24,858 nucleotides of DNA from CAZQHK01 sp964593455. GTDB taxonomy: Bacteria > Muiribacteriota > CAYSPT01. The DNA is taken from NCBI GenBank assembly GCA_964593455.1, contig CAZQHK010000051.1, forward strand, positions 1 to 24,858. The letters run 5' to 3'. The translations under genes were made by a program, and so were the position numbers. Below the pieces are notes generated by a model. The model worked only from the letters and a program-made list of their open reading frames with translations, was not told where the DNA came from and did not search any database. Below, in pieces: positions 14,900 to 23,070 of this stretch (its first letter is position 1; every line of letters begins with the position of its first letter).

Positions 14900-16591
14900 A
14901 TGAAGTTTTTTTCCATCACAGTGTTGGCAGCGGTCATGGTGTTTCAAATGGCTGCGGCGATACCGCTCATGGGCCATAGTCCATGCCGGGCGGCAGAACT
15001 CGTACGGGTGTCGTGGGAAGAGTATAAGCAGCTTTACCGCGAGAGTATCGAACGGGAGATTAAGGAATCCATGCCCGAGGAACCGGAACCACAGGTTCAC
15101 TCTATCGAGCGGGTTCAATACGAAATTACCGTCGGTAACAAGCGGGCGGAAGGCCGTGTGACAATCACGGGGTCCGTGCTTTCGGGAGATCCTTCTCCAA
15201 TCCCGCTTTTCGGCCACCAAATGGTGTTGGCAAAGGTGGACAAGGTGGAAGGAGGAACACTGATTTCACTGGATCGCGATGACGGCAGGATCGCGCTTAT
15301 GCCCTCGGATATGGCCCCGTTTAGCATTTCCTTCTCGTTTTTCCTGCCGGTGCGTGAAGACAGTCGATCACGTTTTATCAAGTTCGATATTCCCCGTTCA
15401 ATCAGCAATTCTCTTCGTTTTACCCTGCCCGGGGAAACAAGCCTGGTGGACGCCCCCGGCCTGACTGACCGGGAGGGAGTCCGCCATTTTTCGGCGACGA
15501 AAAACCTGACGATCAGGTTCGGGCGGGAAGAAGATGTCCAGGGATCAGCTATCATTGAAATCGACTCTCTCTCGATAATCCGGGTTCAGGGGAAACGGAC
15601 CTTCACTACCGCCTGGTTTCTTCCCCGTCAACAACCCCCTGAAACGTTCCTGTTGCGGCTACCGCCTGGTGCCCAGTACCTGTCATCATCGCTGAACCGG
15701 TCGTGGATATCGGAGAACGATAACAATACATACTCGGTTTCCATACCGCCTGGTCTGAAAGAGCCGTTCGATATCCAGTACTCAGTGGAGGAGCAGAATA
15801 TACCCGACCGGTTCTCCATGGGGTTGCCCGTCATCGACGAAAACAACGGCCGTGAAGGTTGTTTCATCGTGGAGGAACCGGATGACGGACAGATCTCTCT
15901 GGAAGCGGCGGGTCTGGTTTCTCAACTCCCGATCTCCCGGCTGCCGGCTGAGTTCACCAAATTCACAGGCGTCAGTTCATCATATCAACGTCTTCCCGCC
16001 GGCGGAACACTAGGTATTGCCGTTAAACGGTTTGCCGCTATCGCCGCGCCCCCGGCTGTGCTCAATTCGATCAAATTTTTCACGTCTTTCGAGGAGAACG
16101 GCGGTGAGTTGTCGGTGCTGGTCTTGACCATCCCGCCGGGTATCGATTCCCAGCTCATCATCAACAGTATCCCGGGTGCGGAGATCTGGTCGCTGAAAGT
16201 CAACGACCGGAAAAAGAAACTTTACACACGGGGTGACGGGACCTGGATTATCCCCCTGGAAAAAGGAAGCTTGTCAAAAATCAGGCTGGCTTACATCCGA
16301 CGAGGAGAAAAACTGGGGCTGCAGGGACGCCTGGAAACCAGCCTGCCGGCCACCGGGTTGACTGCAAAAAATCTCTTTATCGGTCTGGCCCTGCCCGGGC
16401 GCGTGCAGCTCACTTCGGTTGAAGGTCCGGTCACTCCAGCCCGGGGGAATTTTAAAGAAACTCCCGAGGAGTTCGTCGGGAAGCGGTATATCTTTACCCG
16501 ATCGTTCTACCGTGGAGAGGAGATCAAGGTAGCGTTTTATTACAAGGAACCGGTGCATGAATCACCGAAAAAGAAGGGAGCTTCACGATGA
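14900..16591 (+). CDS. Secreted protein of the Cre locus, unknown function
   Basis: 563 residues with a signal peptide (about 1-32, ending PCRAAEL) and no other membrane helix, so probably periplasmic. After a charged alpha segment (about 36-68, YKQLYRESIEREIKESMPEE) the body is beta-rich: repeated strands such as VQYEITVGNKRAEGRVTITG, ISFSFFLPV and LRLPPGAQYL, with several short G/P turns and a second half of similar texture (FAAIAAPPAVLNSI; LPATGLTAKNLFIGLALPG). No enzyme motif is visible and I recognise no named family. It is set after the triple cre tag and a near-perfect ribosome site, and its stop overlaps the creD-like start by 4 bases (ATGA), so the two are translated together. The likely role is an envelope partner or ligand of the CreD-like protein, which is inference. 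Confidence 0.85.
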   Translation: MKFFSITVLAAVMVFQMAAAIPLMGHSPCRAAELVRVSWEEYKQLYRESIEREIKESMPEEPEPQVHSIERVQYEITVGNKRAEGRVTITGSVLSGDPSPIPLFGHQMVLAKVDKVEGGTLISLDRDDGRIALMPSDMAPFSISFSFFLPVREDSRSRFIKFDIPRSISNSLRFTLPGETSLVDAPGLTDREGVRHFSATKNLTIRFGREEDVQGSAIIEIDSLSIIRVQGKRTFTTAWFLPRQQPPETFLLRLPPGAQYLSSSLNRSWISENDNNTYSVSIPPGLKEPFDIQYSVEEQNIPDRFSMGLPVIDENNGREGCFIVEEPDDGQISLEAAGLVSQLPISRLPAEFTKFTGVSSSYQRLPAGGTLGIAVKRFAAIAAPPAVLNSIKFFTSFEENGGELSVLVLTIPPGIDSQLIINSIPGAEIWSLKVNDRKKKLYTRGDGTWIIPLEKGSLSKIRLAYIRRGEKLGLQGRLETSLPATGLTAKNLFIGLALPGRVQLTSVEGPVTPARGNFKETPEEFVGKRYIFTRSFYRGEEIKVAFYYKEPVHESPKKKGASR

Positions 16592-17820
16592 CTATCAGAC
16601 GAGTAGCTGCTATAGTAGTAGTATTCCTGATGGCCTGGGGAGGATGGATGATCCTGGGTGCCACCACCGCCATGCGCTCAAACACAATCAACACGCGCCT
16701 GGGAGGTCAGGTCAAATCGCTGTGGGGAACACGCCTGGTCCAGTTGGCGCCCCGGCTGTCGGTGAAGGTTCCCGGACGCGAAGATGTGCAGTATATCATG
16801 CCGTCAGAGAACACCGTACGGGTCCGGCTCCGCCTGGATCACCGGAAAAAAGGACTTATCTGGTATCCCACCTATGTCTGCAGTTTCAATGGTATCTACA
16901 CCGTAACCAACCGGGAGATGGTAAAACAAAAGCTGTATTTCCAGTTTACTTTCCCGTCTAAGGGAGCAACTTATGACGCCTTCGATCTTACCCTGGACGA
17001 TGAGAAAATGGCAGCAACAGTTGATACCGACGAAGGAATCAACGAGATTATCGAGATAGAACCGGGCCAGAGCCGCCGTTTCACAGTTACGTACGAGACC
17101 AGGGGACTATCTGACTGGCAATACCTGCCGGCCCAGGCTACCGGTCGCGTGCAGAACCTGGATTTGACCGTTCAGACCGATTTTCCGGACATCGATTACA
17201 TCGAAGGCGGGCTCTCCCCGATGAGCGCCAAACCGCTCGGGGATGGGAAAGGAATGATCATGTCCTGGCAGGCCACCGACCTGATCACGAACCAGAAAAT
17301 AGGAGTGGTCGTGCCGGAAAAATTGAACCCGGGCCCACTGGCCTCCCGCATAACCTTCTTCGCGCCGGTCTGCCTGGTCTTCTTCTTCGTACTCGTGGCC
17401 GCCATCAATATCGTGTACAGGGTAAACATACATCCCATGCACTACCTGTTCGTGGCCGCCGGTTTCTTTGCCTTCCACCTGCTGCTGGCGTACCTGGTGG
17501 ACCACATCAACATCCACCTGGCGTTTGTTATCTGCTCGGTGGTGTCGGTGGGATTGGTAACGAGCTACCTGAGACGCGCGCTGGGAGAAAGTTTTCCATG
17601 GAAGTTCGCGGTAGCCGGCCAGATATTCTTTCTGGTGCTGTTCTCGTACAGTTTCTTCCTCAAGGGTATGACCGGGCTGACCGTGGCCGTGGGCTCGGTG
17701 CTGACCCTGGGTTTCTTGATGTGGGTAACAACCGGCACCAACTGGGATGAAGTCTTCTCCCTGAAAAATGATCTGCCGGACTCCCCCGAATTCAGAACTC
17801 CGGCCGGACAGGAAGCGTAA
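16588..17820 (+). CDS. creD: CreD-like inner-membrane protein
   Basis: 410 residues. One N-terminal membrane helix (about 5-25) is followed by a periplasmic domain (about 28-252) and a C-terminal block of about five to six helices (256-278, 285-304, 308-328, 340-360, 364-382). The membrane block matches CreD closely in layout and motifs: IHPMHYLFVAAGFFAFHLLLAYL, then a helix and loop ending SYLRRALG, then a final helix before TNWDEV. The periplasmic part keeps the RKKGLIWYPTYVCSFNGIY segment corresponding to the RGI-x-x-x-PVY region of CreD. CreD is the main CreB-induced gene; it is linked to envelope integrity and colicin/beta-lactam phenotypes, with no known biochemical activity. The periplasmic domain seems shorter than in enterobacterial CreD (about 450 residues), perhaps because the neighbouring secreted protein supplies the rest. 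Confidence 0.82.
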   Translation: MTIRRVAAIVVVFLMAWGGWMILGATTAMRSNTINTRLGGQVKSLWGTRLVQLAPRLSVKVPGREDVQYIMPSENTVRVRLRLDHRKKGLIWYPTYVCSFNGIYTVTNREMVKQKLYFQFTFPSKGATYDAFDLTLDDEKMAATVDTDEGINEIIEIEPGQSRRFTVTYETRGLSDWQYLPAQATGRVQNLDLTVQTDFPDIDYIEGGLSPMSAKPLGDGKGMIMSWQATDLITNQKIGVVVPEKLNPGPLASRITFFAPVCLVFFFVLVAAINIVYRVNIHPMHYLFVAAGFFAFHLLLAYLVDHINIHLAFVICSVVSVGLVTSYLRRALGESFPWKFAVAGQIFFLVLFSYSFFLKGMTGLTVAVGSVLTLGFLMWVTTGTNWDEVFSLKNDLPDSPEFRTPAGQEA

Positions 17821-17851
17821 TGAATATAGACGGGACGATGGCGGCGGCCGG

Positions 17852-17881
17852 TTGTGCAGATAAACAATCTTATGATACAAT
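17852..17881 (+). promoter_or_regulatory. Putative promoter for the GT-C-like gene
   Basis: TTGTGC (17852-17857), an 18-base spacer, TACAAT (17876-17881) with an upstream TG, giving TGATACAAT, identical to the box before creB. It lies in the 129-base gap after creD and would leave a leader of about 60 bases. Confidence 0.35.
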
Positions 17882-17949
17882 TTCGGCAGGCTTGCACACC
17901 GGCTGCGCGCGGACCTTCTCGACGCAATGGAAGGGAGTGGGACAGGCGT

Positions 17950-19746
17950 ATGAAGTCAGTGCGCGTTCTGCTTATCTTCCTGATCGTATGCGTGGCCGGC
18001 GCGGTGATTGCTACCTGGCCTCTCCTGCCCAACATATCGTCCCGCCTGGTGCTTACCCATCACAACTACGGTACCGATATGATGGGAGATTTATGGAAAA
18101 TCAGGTACTACAAAACCCGGGGATTTTCCGATCTGTTGAGAAATCCCCGGTTACTCTGGCACACCCCCCACCTGTTCGCTCCCTGGGGAATGAACCTCTA
18201 CGTGCTCGAACCGCATTATTTCCACGCCTCTTTTACTCCTCTCGTATGGTTCTGGTACCTTCCTTTTCCAACCGACTATAATCTCCTCCTGCTACTGGCC
18301 ATCGTCACTAACGGCCTGGCGCTGGCCCTGGCTATCCGGGTCCTGATAAAAGATACACGGGCCGCTTTGATCGGCGGACTCGTCCTGGTGGTGGCGCCGT
18401 ATATCCTGACTGATTTGCTGGCCGGACGTATTCCCCAGGGGTTCTTATGGACATTGCCTCTATTCATGCTTTTCTACCAGGCCTGGATACTGAAAGGCGG
18501 ACGGAAAAACCTGATTTTATCTTCGTTTTTCCTGGCTCTCAGTTCATTTTCATACTTGTTCTACGGCCTTTTCATGGGGTTGGCCATGGGAATCCATGTA
18601 CTGGTATCTCTCCTGTTCCAACGACAGCAAAGAATCACCGTCTTGAAGCGGTTTTTGATGGTAGTCGTTATCTCCGGTGTCCTGGTGCTGCCGGTTATTT
18701 ATCCTTTCCTTCACGAGGCCGGGACCCGTGAGAGCGTTCAGGGTGTTAACACCGGCCGGTTGATACCGTTTCACCTGCCGCCTGATTTGGAAACTCCGGA
18801 CATTGAGATTGTTCCCGCTCCGGCTGTGCTCGGTGAAAACATTTTTCATCCGGTGGGAGTGTTCTCGCTGCTGCTGACCGTTCCCCTACTAATTTACATT
18901 CGCCGCACCCGGAAAGACCCGGAAGAGAGGATCGAGCGGCGGATGGGGCTTACTTTTCTCGGGTTTGCCTTGTTTTTCCTGGCCCTGGTGCCGGGTCCCT
19001 ACCTGACTGTCCCGGGCTCCCAGACCCGTCTGCCCACACTGTTTTCTCTCCTGTACGTACTGACACCCGGATTTAACCGTATCACTACCACTGCCAGGTT
19101 CTTGCCGGTAGCGCTGGTCTTCCTGGGACTGGCGGTGGGATACGCCGTCAAGATCCTGTTAAAACGGCTGCCGGGAGAAAAAAGCCGATGGATTTTCACC
19201 GGTGCCATCATCCTGGCCCTTCTTTCACTGACCAGGTTTTCTGTCACTATGATATTGAAGGACCCACCCGCGGTTCCTCCATCGATCAGGTCACTGGCCG
19301 GGGCGGCGCCGGGCGGTGTGATCGATATGCCGATTCTTTCGGAACGGGCGGGCGCGGAAGCGATGTGGTTTCAGACAGTGCATATGAACCCGATACTGAC
19401 CGACAACAACATGCGCTATGAGTCTACCCGTCCGGCTGAGTTCAATCGGATGGTCAAGACCAATCCTTTTGTCCGGACCCTCGATCTTTTATCCGGGCCC
19501 GATCTGATCGCCCCGGAGACGGTATCCTTGCGAGGGTTGGAGTTTTTCAGAAAACATAATTTCAAGTACATCGTGGTCCATAAAAACGCGCTGGCCGGTG
19601 ATGAAGAGGAATACCGCAGCAAGACCCCGCACGGCCGGCGCCGGAGACACTCGAAGATCTCCGCCAACCTGGAAACACTGCTCGGAAAAACCCTGTACAG
19701 CGATCCGGTGGTGGATGTGTTTGATCTGTCTGTATTGTATCGCTAA
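17950..19746 (+). CDS. Polytopic membrane protein, GT-C glycosyltransferase-like
   Basis: 598 residues from ATG 17950 (MKSVRVLLIFLIV). The frame is open 32 codons further upstream, but that part is basic and unlike a protein start. About eleven or twelve hydrophobic segments span residues 4-470, followed by a C-terminal soluble domain of about 130 residues. The first large loop carries Asp-rich GTDMMGDLWKIRYY and HTPHLFAPWGMNLY, as in the first periplasmic loop of GT-C enzymes and related YfhO/DUF-type membrane proteins, where acidic residues bind a polyprenyl-linked sugar or metal. A conserved-looking RITTTARFLPVALVFLG segment is in the middle. The likely role is sugar transfer to a lipid, polymer or protein on the outer face of the membrane; donor and acceptor are unknown. 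It has its own putative promoter after creD, so it is probably not part of the Cre operon. Confidence 0.72.
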   Translation: MKSVRVLLIFLIVCVAGAVIATWPLLPNISSRLVLTHHNYGTDMMGDLWKIRYYKTRGFSDLLRNPRLLWHTPHLFAPWGMNLYVLEPHYFHASFTPLVWFWYLPFPTDYNLLLLLAIVTNGLALALAIRVLIKDTRAALIGGLVLVVAPYILTDLLAGRIPQGFLWTLPLFMLFYQAWILKGGRKNLILSSFFLALSSFSYLFYGLFMGLAMGIHVLVSLLFQRQQRITVLKRFLMVVVISGVLVLPVIYPFLHEAGTRESVQGVNTGRLIPFHLPPDLETPDIEIVPAPAVLGENIFHPVGVFSLLLTVPLLIYIRRTRKDPEERIERRMGLTFLGFALFFLALVPGPYLTVPGSQTRLPTLFSLLYVLTPGFNRITTTARFLPVALVFLGLAVGYAVKILLKRLPGEKSRWIFTGAIILALLSLTRFSVTMILKDPPAVPPSIRSLAGAAPGGVIDMPILSERAGAEAMWFQTVHMNPILTDNNMRYESTRPAEFNRMVKTNPFVRTLDLLSGPDLIAPETVSLRGLEFFRKHNFKYIVVHKNALAGDEEEYRSKTPHGRRRRHSKISANLETLLGKTLYSDPVVDVFDLSVLYR

Positions 19747-19765
19747 CGACTCGTGGAGAAACAGT

Positions 19766-21055
19766 ATGAATATCCTTAAGAAGGTTTTACAGCACGAAGT
19801 TTTTCCCGCGTTAGGCTGCACCGAACCGATCTCGGTAGCCTATGCCGCCAGTATCGCCGGTCGTGAACTTGATGACGAGGTTGAGAAAATCAGTATCACG
19901 GTTGATCCCGGTGTTTTTAAAAACGGGTTCGCGGTAACTATACCGAATACCGACGGAGAAAGAGGCAATCTGTTTGCCGGCGTGCTCGGAGCCCTCATCA
20001 AACAACCAGACTTGAAAATGGAACTTTTGAAATCAGTCGAGGCCGACATGATAAACAAGGCCAAATCATTGATCCGGACAGGAAAAGCAACCATTTCTTA
20101 TGATACATCGAAAAAGAATCTCTTTATCGAGGTTACTATCAAATCCGGTGGTGATTCGGTCAGGGCAGTGCTGGCTAATTCCCACATGAACCTGGTTCAT
20201 CTGGCAGTAAACAATCGGGTGCTATTCGAGAAAGAATACCAGGCGGCAAGCTCAGGAGATCAAGATTATAAACAGGTCTTGAAAAAGATGCGAATAACCG
20301 AATTTATTGACCTGGCCAAACACCTTGACCAGGATGATTACCGGTACATCGAGCACGGTATCGAGATGAATCTGGCCATCTCAAAAGAAGGAATAAAACT
20401 CCGGAAAGTAGGCTTCTATCTTTCCGACTTGATGGAGAAAGGCTACCTTTTGAATGACGTATTCTCGTCCAGTAAAATATTGACCGCGTCGGCTACGGAC
20501 GCCAGGATGGCCGGCCTGAACTTCCCGGTGATGGCCAGCGGCGGAAGCGGAAACCAGGGTATTGTCGCCATCCTGGTACCTTATAATGTCGGAATACACT
20601 TCAACATCGATGAAGAGAAGATCGTTCAAAGTATTGCTTTGTCCCATTTGATCAATAGTTACACCAAGTGTTTTACCGGTGATTTATCTCCCCTCTGCGG
20701 TTGTGCCATTGCAGCGGGAGTCGGCGCGGCCGTGGCTATCGTTTACCAGCAATGCGGCCACGACATGAAGAAGATCACCCTGGCCGTCAACAATCTGATC
20801 AGCGATCTGGGTGGTATGCTGTGCGACGGAGCCAAGGGCGGATGCGCCTTGAAAGCAGCCAGTTCTACCGATTCGGCCATTCGTTCCGCTTACATGGCCC
20901 TGAACGAGCATGGGATTTCCCATATGGAAGGGTTTGTCGGAGAAACCGCCGAGGAAACGATCCGTCATTTGAGCGAAATCAGCAACGTGGGTATGGCTGG
21001 AGTGGACGATACCATGCTTGGAATAATGATGAAAAAAAACGCCGCTACCGTTTGA
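19766..21055 (+). CDS. cyuA: L-cysteine desulfidase, UPF0597/CyuA family
   Basis: 429 residues from ATG 19766 (GGAG upstream), close to E. coli YhaM/CyuA in length. The family breaks L-cysteine into pyruvate, ammonia and sulfide with an oxygen-sensitive [4Fe-4S] cluster, without PLP. The key cysteines are present: Cys18 in ALGCTEP (the proposed catalytic residue) and Cys313, Cys353 and Cys360 (LCGCAIAAG; LGGMLCDGAKGGC). Their 40- and 7-residue spacing matches the cluster ligands I recall for the Methanocaldococcus enzyme. The SGGSGNQGIVA stretch is also typical. It implies anaerobic cysteine use or detoxification. No cysteine permease (CyuP) or CyuR regulator is adjacent, which is the usual enterobacterial arrangement. 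Its last 11 bases overlap the convergent cNMP-binding gene. Confidence 0.88.
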   Translation: MNILKKVLQHEVFPALGCTEPISVAYAASIAGRELDDEVEKISITVDPGVFKNGFAVTIPNTDGERGNLFAGVLGALIKQPDLKMELLKSVEADMINKAKSLIRTGKATISYDTSKKNLFIEVTIKSGGDSVRAVLANSHMNLVHLAVNNRVLFEKEYQAASSGDQDYKQVLKKMRITEFIDLAKHLDQDDYRYIEHGIEMNLAISKEGIKLRKVGFYLSDLMEKGYLLNDVFSSSKILTASATDARMAGLNFPVMASGGSGNQGIVAILVPYNVGIHFNIDEEKIVQSIALSHLINSYTKCFTGDLSPLCGCAIAAGVGAAVAIVYQQCGHDMKKITLAVNNLISDLGGMLCDGAKGGCALKAASSTDSAIRSAYMALNEHGISHMEGFVGETAEETIRHLSEISNVGMAGVDDTMLGIMMKKNAATV

Positions 21056-21419
21056 AAGCGCTGGTTTTACGCAGGCGTTTCGCCAGTTTCGCCATCATCA
21101 TGATGGCAAAATCCGGGGTGGACTCAACCACCTTCTCCAGAATCTGCATATTGATCACCAGGACTTTGATATCAGTCAGAGCGGCCACGGTGGCGAACCG
21201 GGGCATACCTTCCAGGAGAGACATCTCTCCGAAAAAATCGCCGGATTTAAGCTGGGCAAGTACCTTCTTTTCCCGTTTCGGCCGGCGAACATCCTTATAG
21301 ACCAGGGCTGTTCCTTCGAGAATGATATACATTACCTTATCTGTGTCTTTTTCGCTGCAGATGACTTCGTTCTTTTTATACTTTTTACCGTACTTTTTGA
21401 ACAGTACTTCCAGTCCCAT
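21045..21419 (-). CDS. Small cyclic-nucleotide-binding protein
   Basis: 124 residues, nearly all one cNMP-binding domain: beta strands from about 15 to 60, then the phosphate-binding cassette GDFFGEMSLLEGMPRFATV (60-78) with Glu65 and Arg74, the residues that hold the ribose and cyclic phosphate. A short C-terminal helix follows (TPDFAIMMMAKLAKRLR). There is no DNA-binding or enzymatic domain, so it must act through a partner. It lies 21 bases after the similar gene at 21441-21848 and shares its promoter; the two are clearly paralogues. The 3' end overlaps cyuA tail-to-tail by 11 bases. With two adenylate cyclases in the window, cAMP is the probable ligand. Confidence 0.85.
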   Translation of the reverse strand: MGLEVLFKKYGKKYKKNEVICSEKDTDKVMYIILEGTALVYKDVRRPKREKKVLAQLKSGDFFGEMSLLEGMPRFATVAALTDIKVLVINMQILEKVVESTPDFAIMMMAKLAKRLRKTSAFKR

Positions 21420-21440
21420 GGTACTGCTTCACACTCCAGC

Positions 21441-21848
21441 CTAAACCTGGAGAAACTCGCCAAAATATGATCGGCAGTTCCTCACGCGATTCGAAAATCT
21501 CTTGATCAAAGCAATAGCAAACTTCGGATTGGTCATGATTATCTCTTTCAAAACGTTCATATCAATTACCAGGGTTTTGACATGGGTAAGCGCCTGGACC
21601 GTGGCGTTGAAATTAACGCCCTCGAAAAGACTCAGTTCACCGAAAAAATCGCCCGGGCCCATCTGAGCGATGTCAATTCTTTTCTGTTTTGGAGGAGGAC
21701 TGTTTTTGTAAATGGTAACCTTGCCATCGAGTATGAGGTACATGTGTTTGCCGACACCGCCCTCATGGCAGATAAATCCCATCTTGCCAAAATCTTCTCC
21801 GTACACATCATAGAAGGTCATTAGCTTCTGGAAATCTTCAAAAGCCAT
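21441..21848 (-). CDS. Small cNMP-binding-fold protein, degenerate ligand pocket
   Basis: 135 residues from ATG 21848. A GTG at 21869 is in frame, but the promoter -10 (21872-21877) is so close that the GTG would lie upstream of the transcript; AAGGTG stands 6 bases before the ATG. It is a single cNMP-binding domain, with cassette GDFFGELSLFEGVNFNATV. The Glu (71) is kept, but the position of the phosphate-binding Arg is Phe (80), so normal cAMP binding is doubtful. It may bind another ligand or only form a dimer with its neighbour, which keeps the Arg. The C-terminal helix (NPKFAIALIKRFSNRVRN) resembles that of the neighbour. It has no effector domain. It is the first gene of a two-gene unit. 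Confidence 0.82.
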   Translation of the reverse strand: MAFEDFQKLMTFYDVYGEDFGKMGFICHEGGVGKHMYLILDGKVTIYKNSPPPKQKRIDIAQMGPGDFFGELSLFEGVNFNATVQALTHVKTLVIDMNVLKEIIMTNPKFAIALIKRFSNRVRNCRSYFGEFLQV

Positions 21849-21871
21849 GCGTTTCACCTTTTCCGTCACGC

Positions 21872-21900
21872 ATTATACCAATTTTTGCTCATTAATCCAA
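21872..21900 (-). promoter_or_regulatory. Strong extended -10 promoter for the cNMP-binding pair
   Basis: On the minus strand: TTGGAT (21900-21895), a 17-base spacer ending in TGG, then perfect TATAAT (21877-21872), giving the extended form TG-N-TATAAT. Transcription should start near 21865, leaving a leader of about 17 bases with AAGGTG before ATG 21848. It separates this pair from the radical SAM gene upstream. Confidence 0.7.
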
Positions 21901-21914
21901 CACTTCAAAACCGG

Positions 21915-23009
21915 TTACACCGAAGCTTTCCTGGAAATCGTGTGTCTACCCTCACTGCAGTTGGTGCAAACCGGGATCTCCAGCCGGTTACATCGGATCC
22001 GTTCCCGGAACTCCCTGTATTTTTTCCCGTTCCAGATATTCTTCAAAGGTACTTCGAACACGTTGCCCATACTATGCGTTGAGCACAGGTCGTAACAGCA
22101 GGGAACAACAGTCCCGTCAACATTGATAACCGCTTTGCGGTACACCCAGGCGCACCGGTTTCGGATCTCTCCCTTTAAAACAAAAGTGCCGTTCTCTTCT
22201 TTTCGGTAACGGCTCTCCGAGAGGTCCCGGGGAAGCAGTTCCTCGCAGAGTGTCTGAAAATCCTGATCGTTCCGGTCGACACCGATAGTTTTTTCGCAGT
22301 ACACATCAACCTTCAGAGCTTCGGCCAGTTTTCGCATTGTCTCACGCTGGTGTTCATTGTGACGCATGACGATAAACTGGAGATCTACCGCGGGCGTTCC
22401 CGATCCGAGCTCTTGTTTCGTTTCGCTGATCAACTTGAATCCGGACAGTATTTCTTTGAAATCAGCGTTCACCCGGTAGCGGCTGATAGTCTCCTGATCA
22501 GCGCCGTCGAGGCATATAATCAGGTGATGAAGTCCGCTTTTCACCACTTCGCGACAGAACTCACGAGAAGTGAAAAAATGCCCGTTGGTGCTGGCTACTA
22601 CCCGCATCCCGGCCTCTACAGCACATTCGATCATCGGGAGGAGGGCCTCGTTCAGGAAAGGCTCTCCATAGTTCCACAGCACGATCTCGTCAGTGTATCC
22701 TTTGACCTGGCCAATTATTGATTTAAACTCCTCAAGGCTCATCATACGTTTCGGGCGATTGAGTTTGCCCGTTCCGGTAGGACAGGCGGGACAGCGGAGG
22801 TTACAGCAGTTGGTGGGCTCGATCATCAGGCTCAAAGGAAGCGGTGGCACCGCGTCTTTGCGGCCCAGTTTTTCCATGATCTTATACGTAAGCAGGTCAA
22901 ACCGGCCCGTAAACAACAACGATATTGTTTTGGCAATTTTCAAGAACATGGCCCGTTTTATCCAGCCTTTCCGAAAGGGTATTCTATCAGTCCGGTAACT
23001 CCCGGGCAA
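21915..23009 (-). CDS. Radical SAM protein with SPASM domain
   Basis: 364 residues as drawn from TTG 23009. The radical SAM cluster motif is CX3CX2C (Cys69, Cys73, Cys76 in CNLRCPAC), followed by the GEP motif (WNYGEPFLN). A C-terminal SPASM region with seven cysteines (286, 304, 305, 309, 340, 348, 351) would hold auxiliary Fe-S clusters (VINVDGTVVPCC; IPVCTNC). Such enzymes modify peptides, proteins or small metabolites by radical chemistry. No small precursor-peptide gene is next to it, and relatives with this N-terminal lead occur in envelope/glycan clusters, so the substrate is open. The start is uncertain: ATG 22949 (residue 21) is a good alternative, and a strong AAAGGAGG (23041-23034) has no ordinary start codon at normal distance. 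It diverges from the GT39-like gene. Confidence 0.85.
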   Translation of the reverse strand: MPGSYRTDRIPFRKGWIKRAMFLKIAKTISLLFTGRFDLLTYKIMEKLGRKDAVPPLPLSLMIEPTNCCNLRCPACPTGTGKLNRPKRMMSLEEFKSIIGQVKGYTDEIVLWNYGEPFLNEALLPMIECAVEAGMRVVASTNGHFFTSREFCREVVKSGLHHLIICLDGADQETISRYRVNADFKEILSGFKLISETKQELGSGTPAVDLQFIVMRHNEHQRETMRKLAEALKVDVYCEKTIGVDRNDQDFQTLCEELLPRDLSESRYRKEENGTFVLKGEIRNRCAWVYRKAVINVDGTVVPCCYDLCSTHSMGNVFEVPLKNIWNGKKYREFRERIRCNRLEIPVCTNCSEGRHTISRKASV

Positions 23010-23030
23010 CAGCGGGACCGCCGGGACCTT

Positions 23031-23059
23031 TTGCCTCCTTTCAAGAAATACGGTACCAT
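23031..23059 (+). promoter_or_regulatory. Putative promoter of the GT39-like gene
   Basis: TTGCCT (23031-23036), a 17-base spacer, TACCAT (23054-23059). ATG 23071 is only 11 bases after the -10, with no ribosome site between, so the mRNA may be leaderless. The -35 overlaps the minus-strand AAAGGAGG in front of the radical SAM gene. Confidence 0.3.
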
Positions 23060-23070
23060 ATTGTTTTGAA

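Noticed and set aside
15953..15966. TTCAC-N4-TTCAC pair inside the secreted-protein gene, and TTCAC-N2-TTCAC at 24149-24160
   Set aside because: The spacing is not the N6 required for a cre/blr tag, and both lie inside coding sequence.
17107..17880. Minus-strand ORF (257 codons) opposite creD
   Set aside because: Antisense shadow: His/Gln/Glu-rich translation without hydrophobic core, against a well-supported membrane protein on the plus strand.
21870..23070. RiPP-type precursor peptide beside the radical SAM/SPASM gene
   Set aside because: No small ORF with a ribosome site and leader/core pattern lies next to the gene; its neighbours are cNMP-binding and glycosyltransferase genes.
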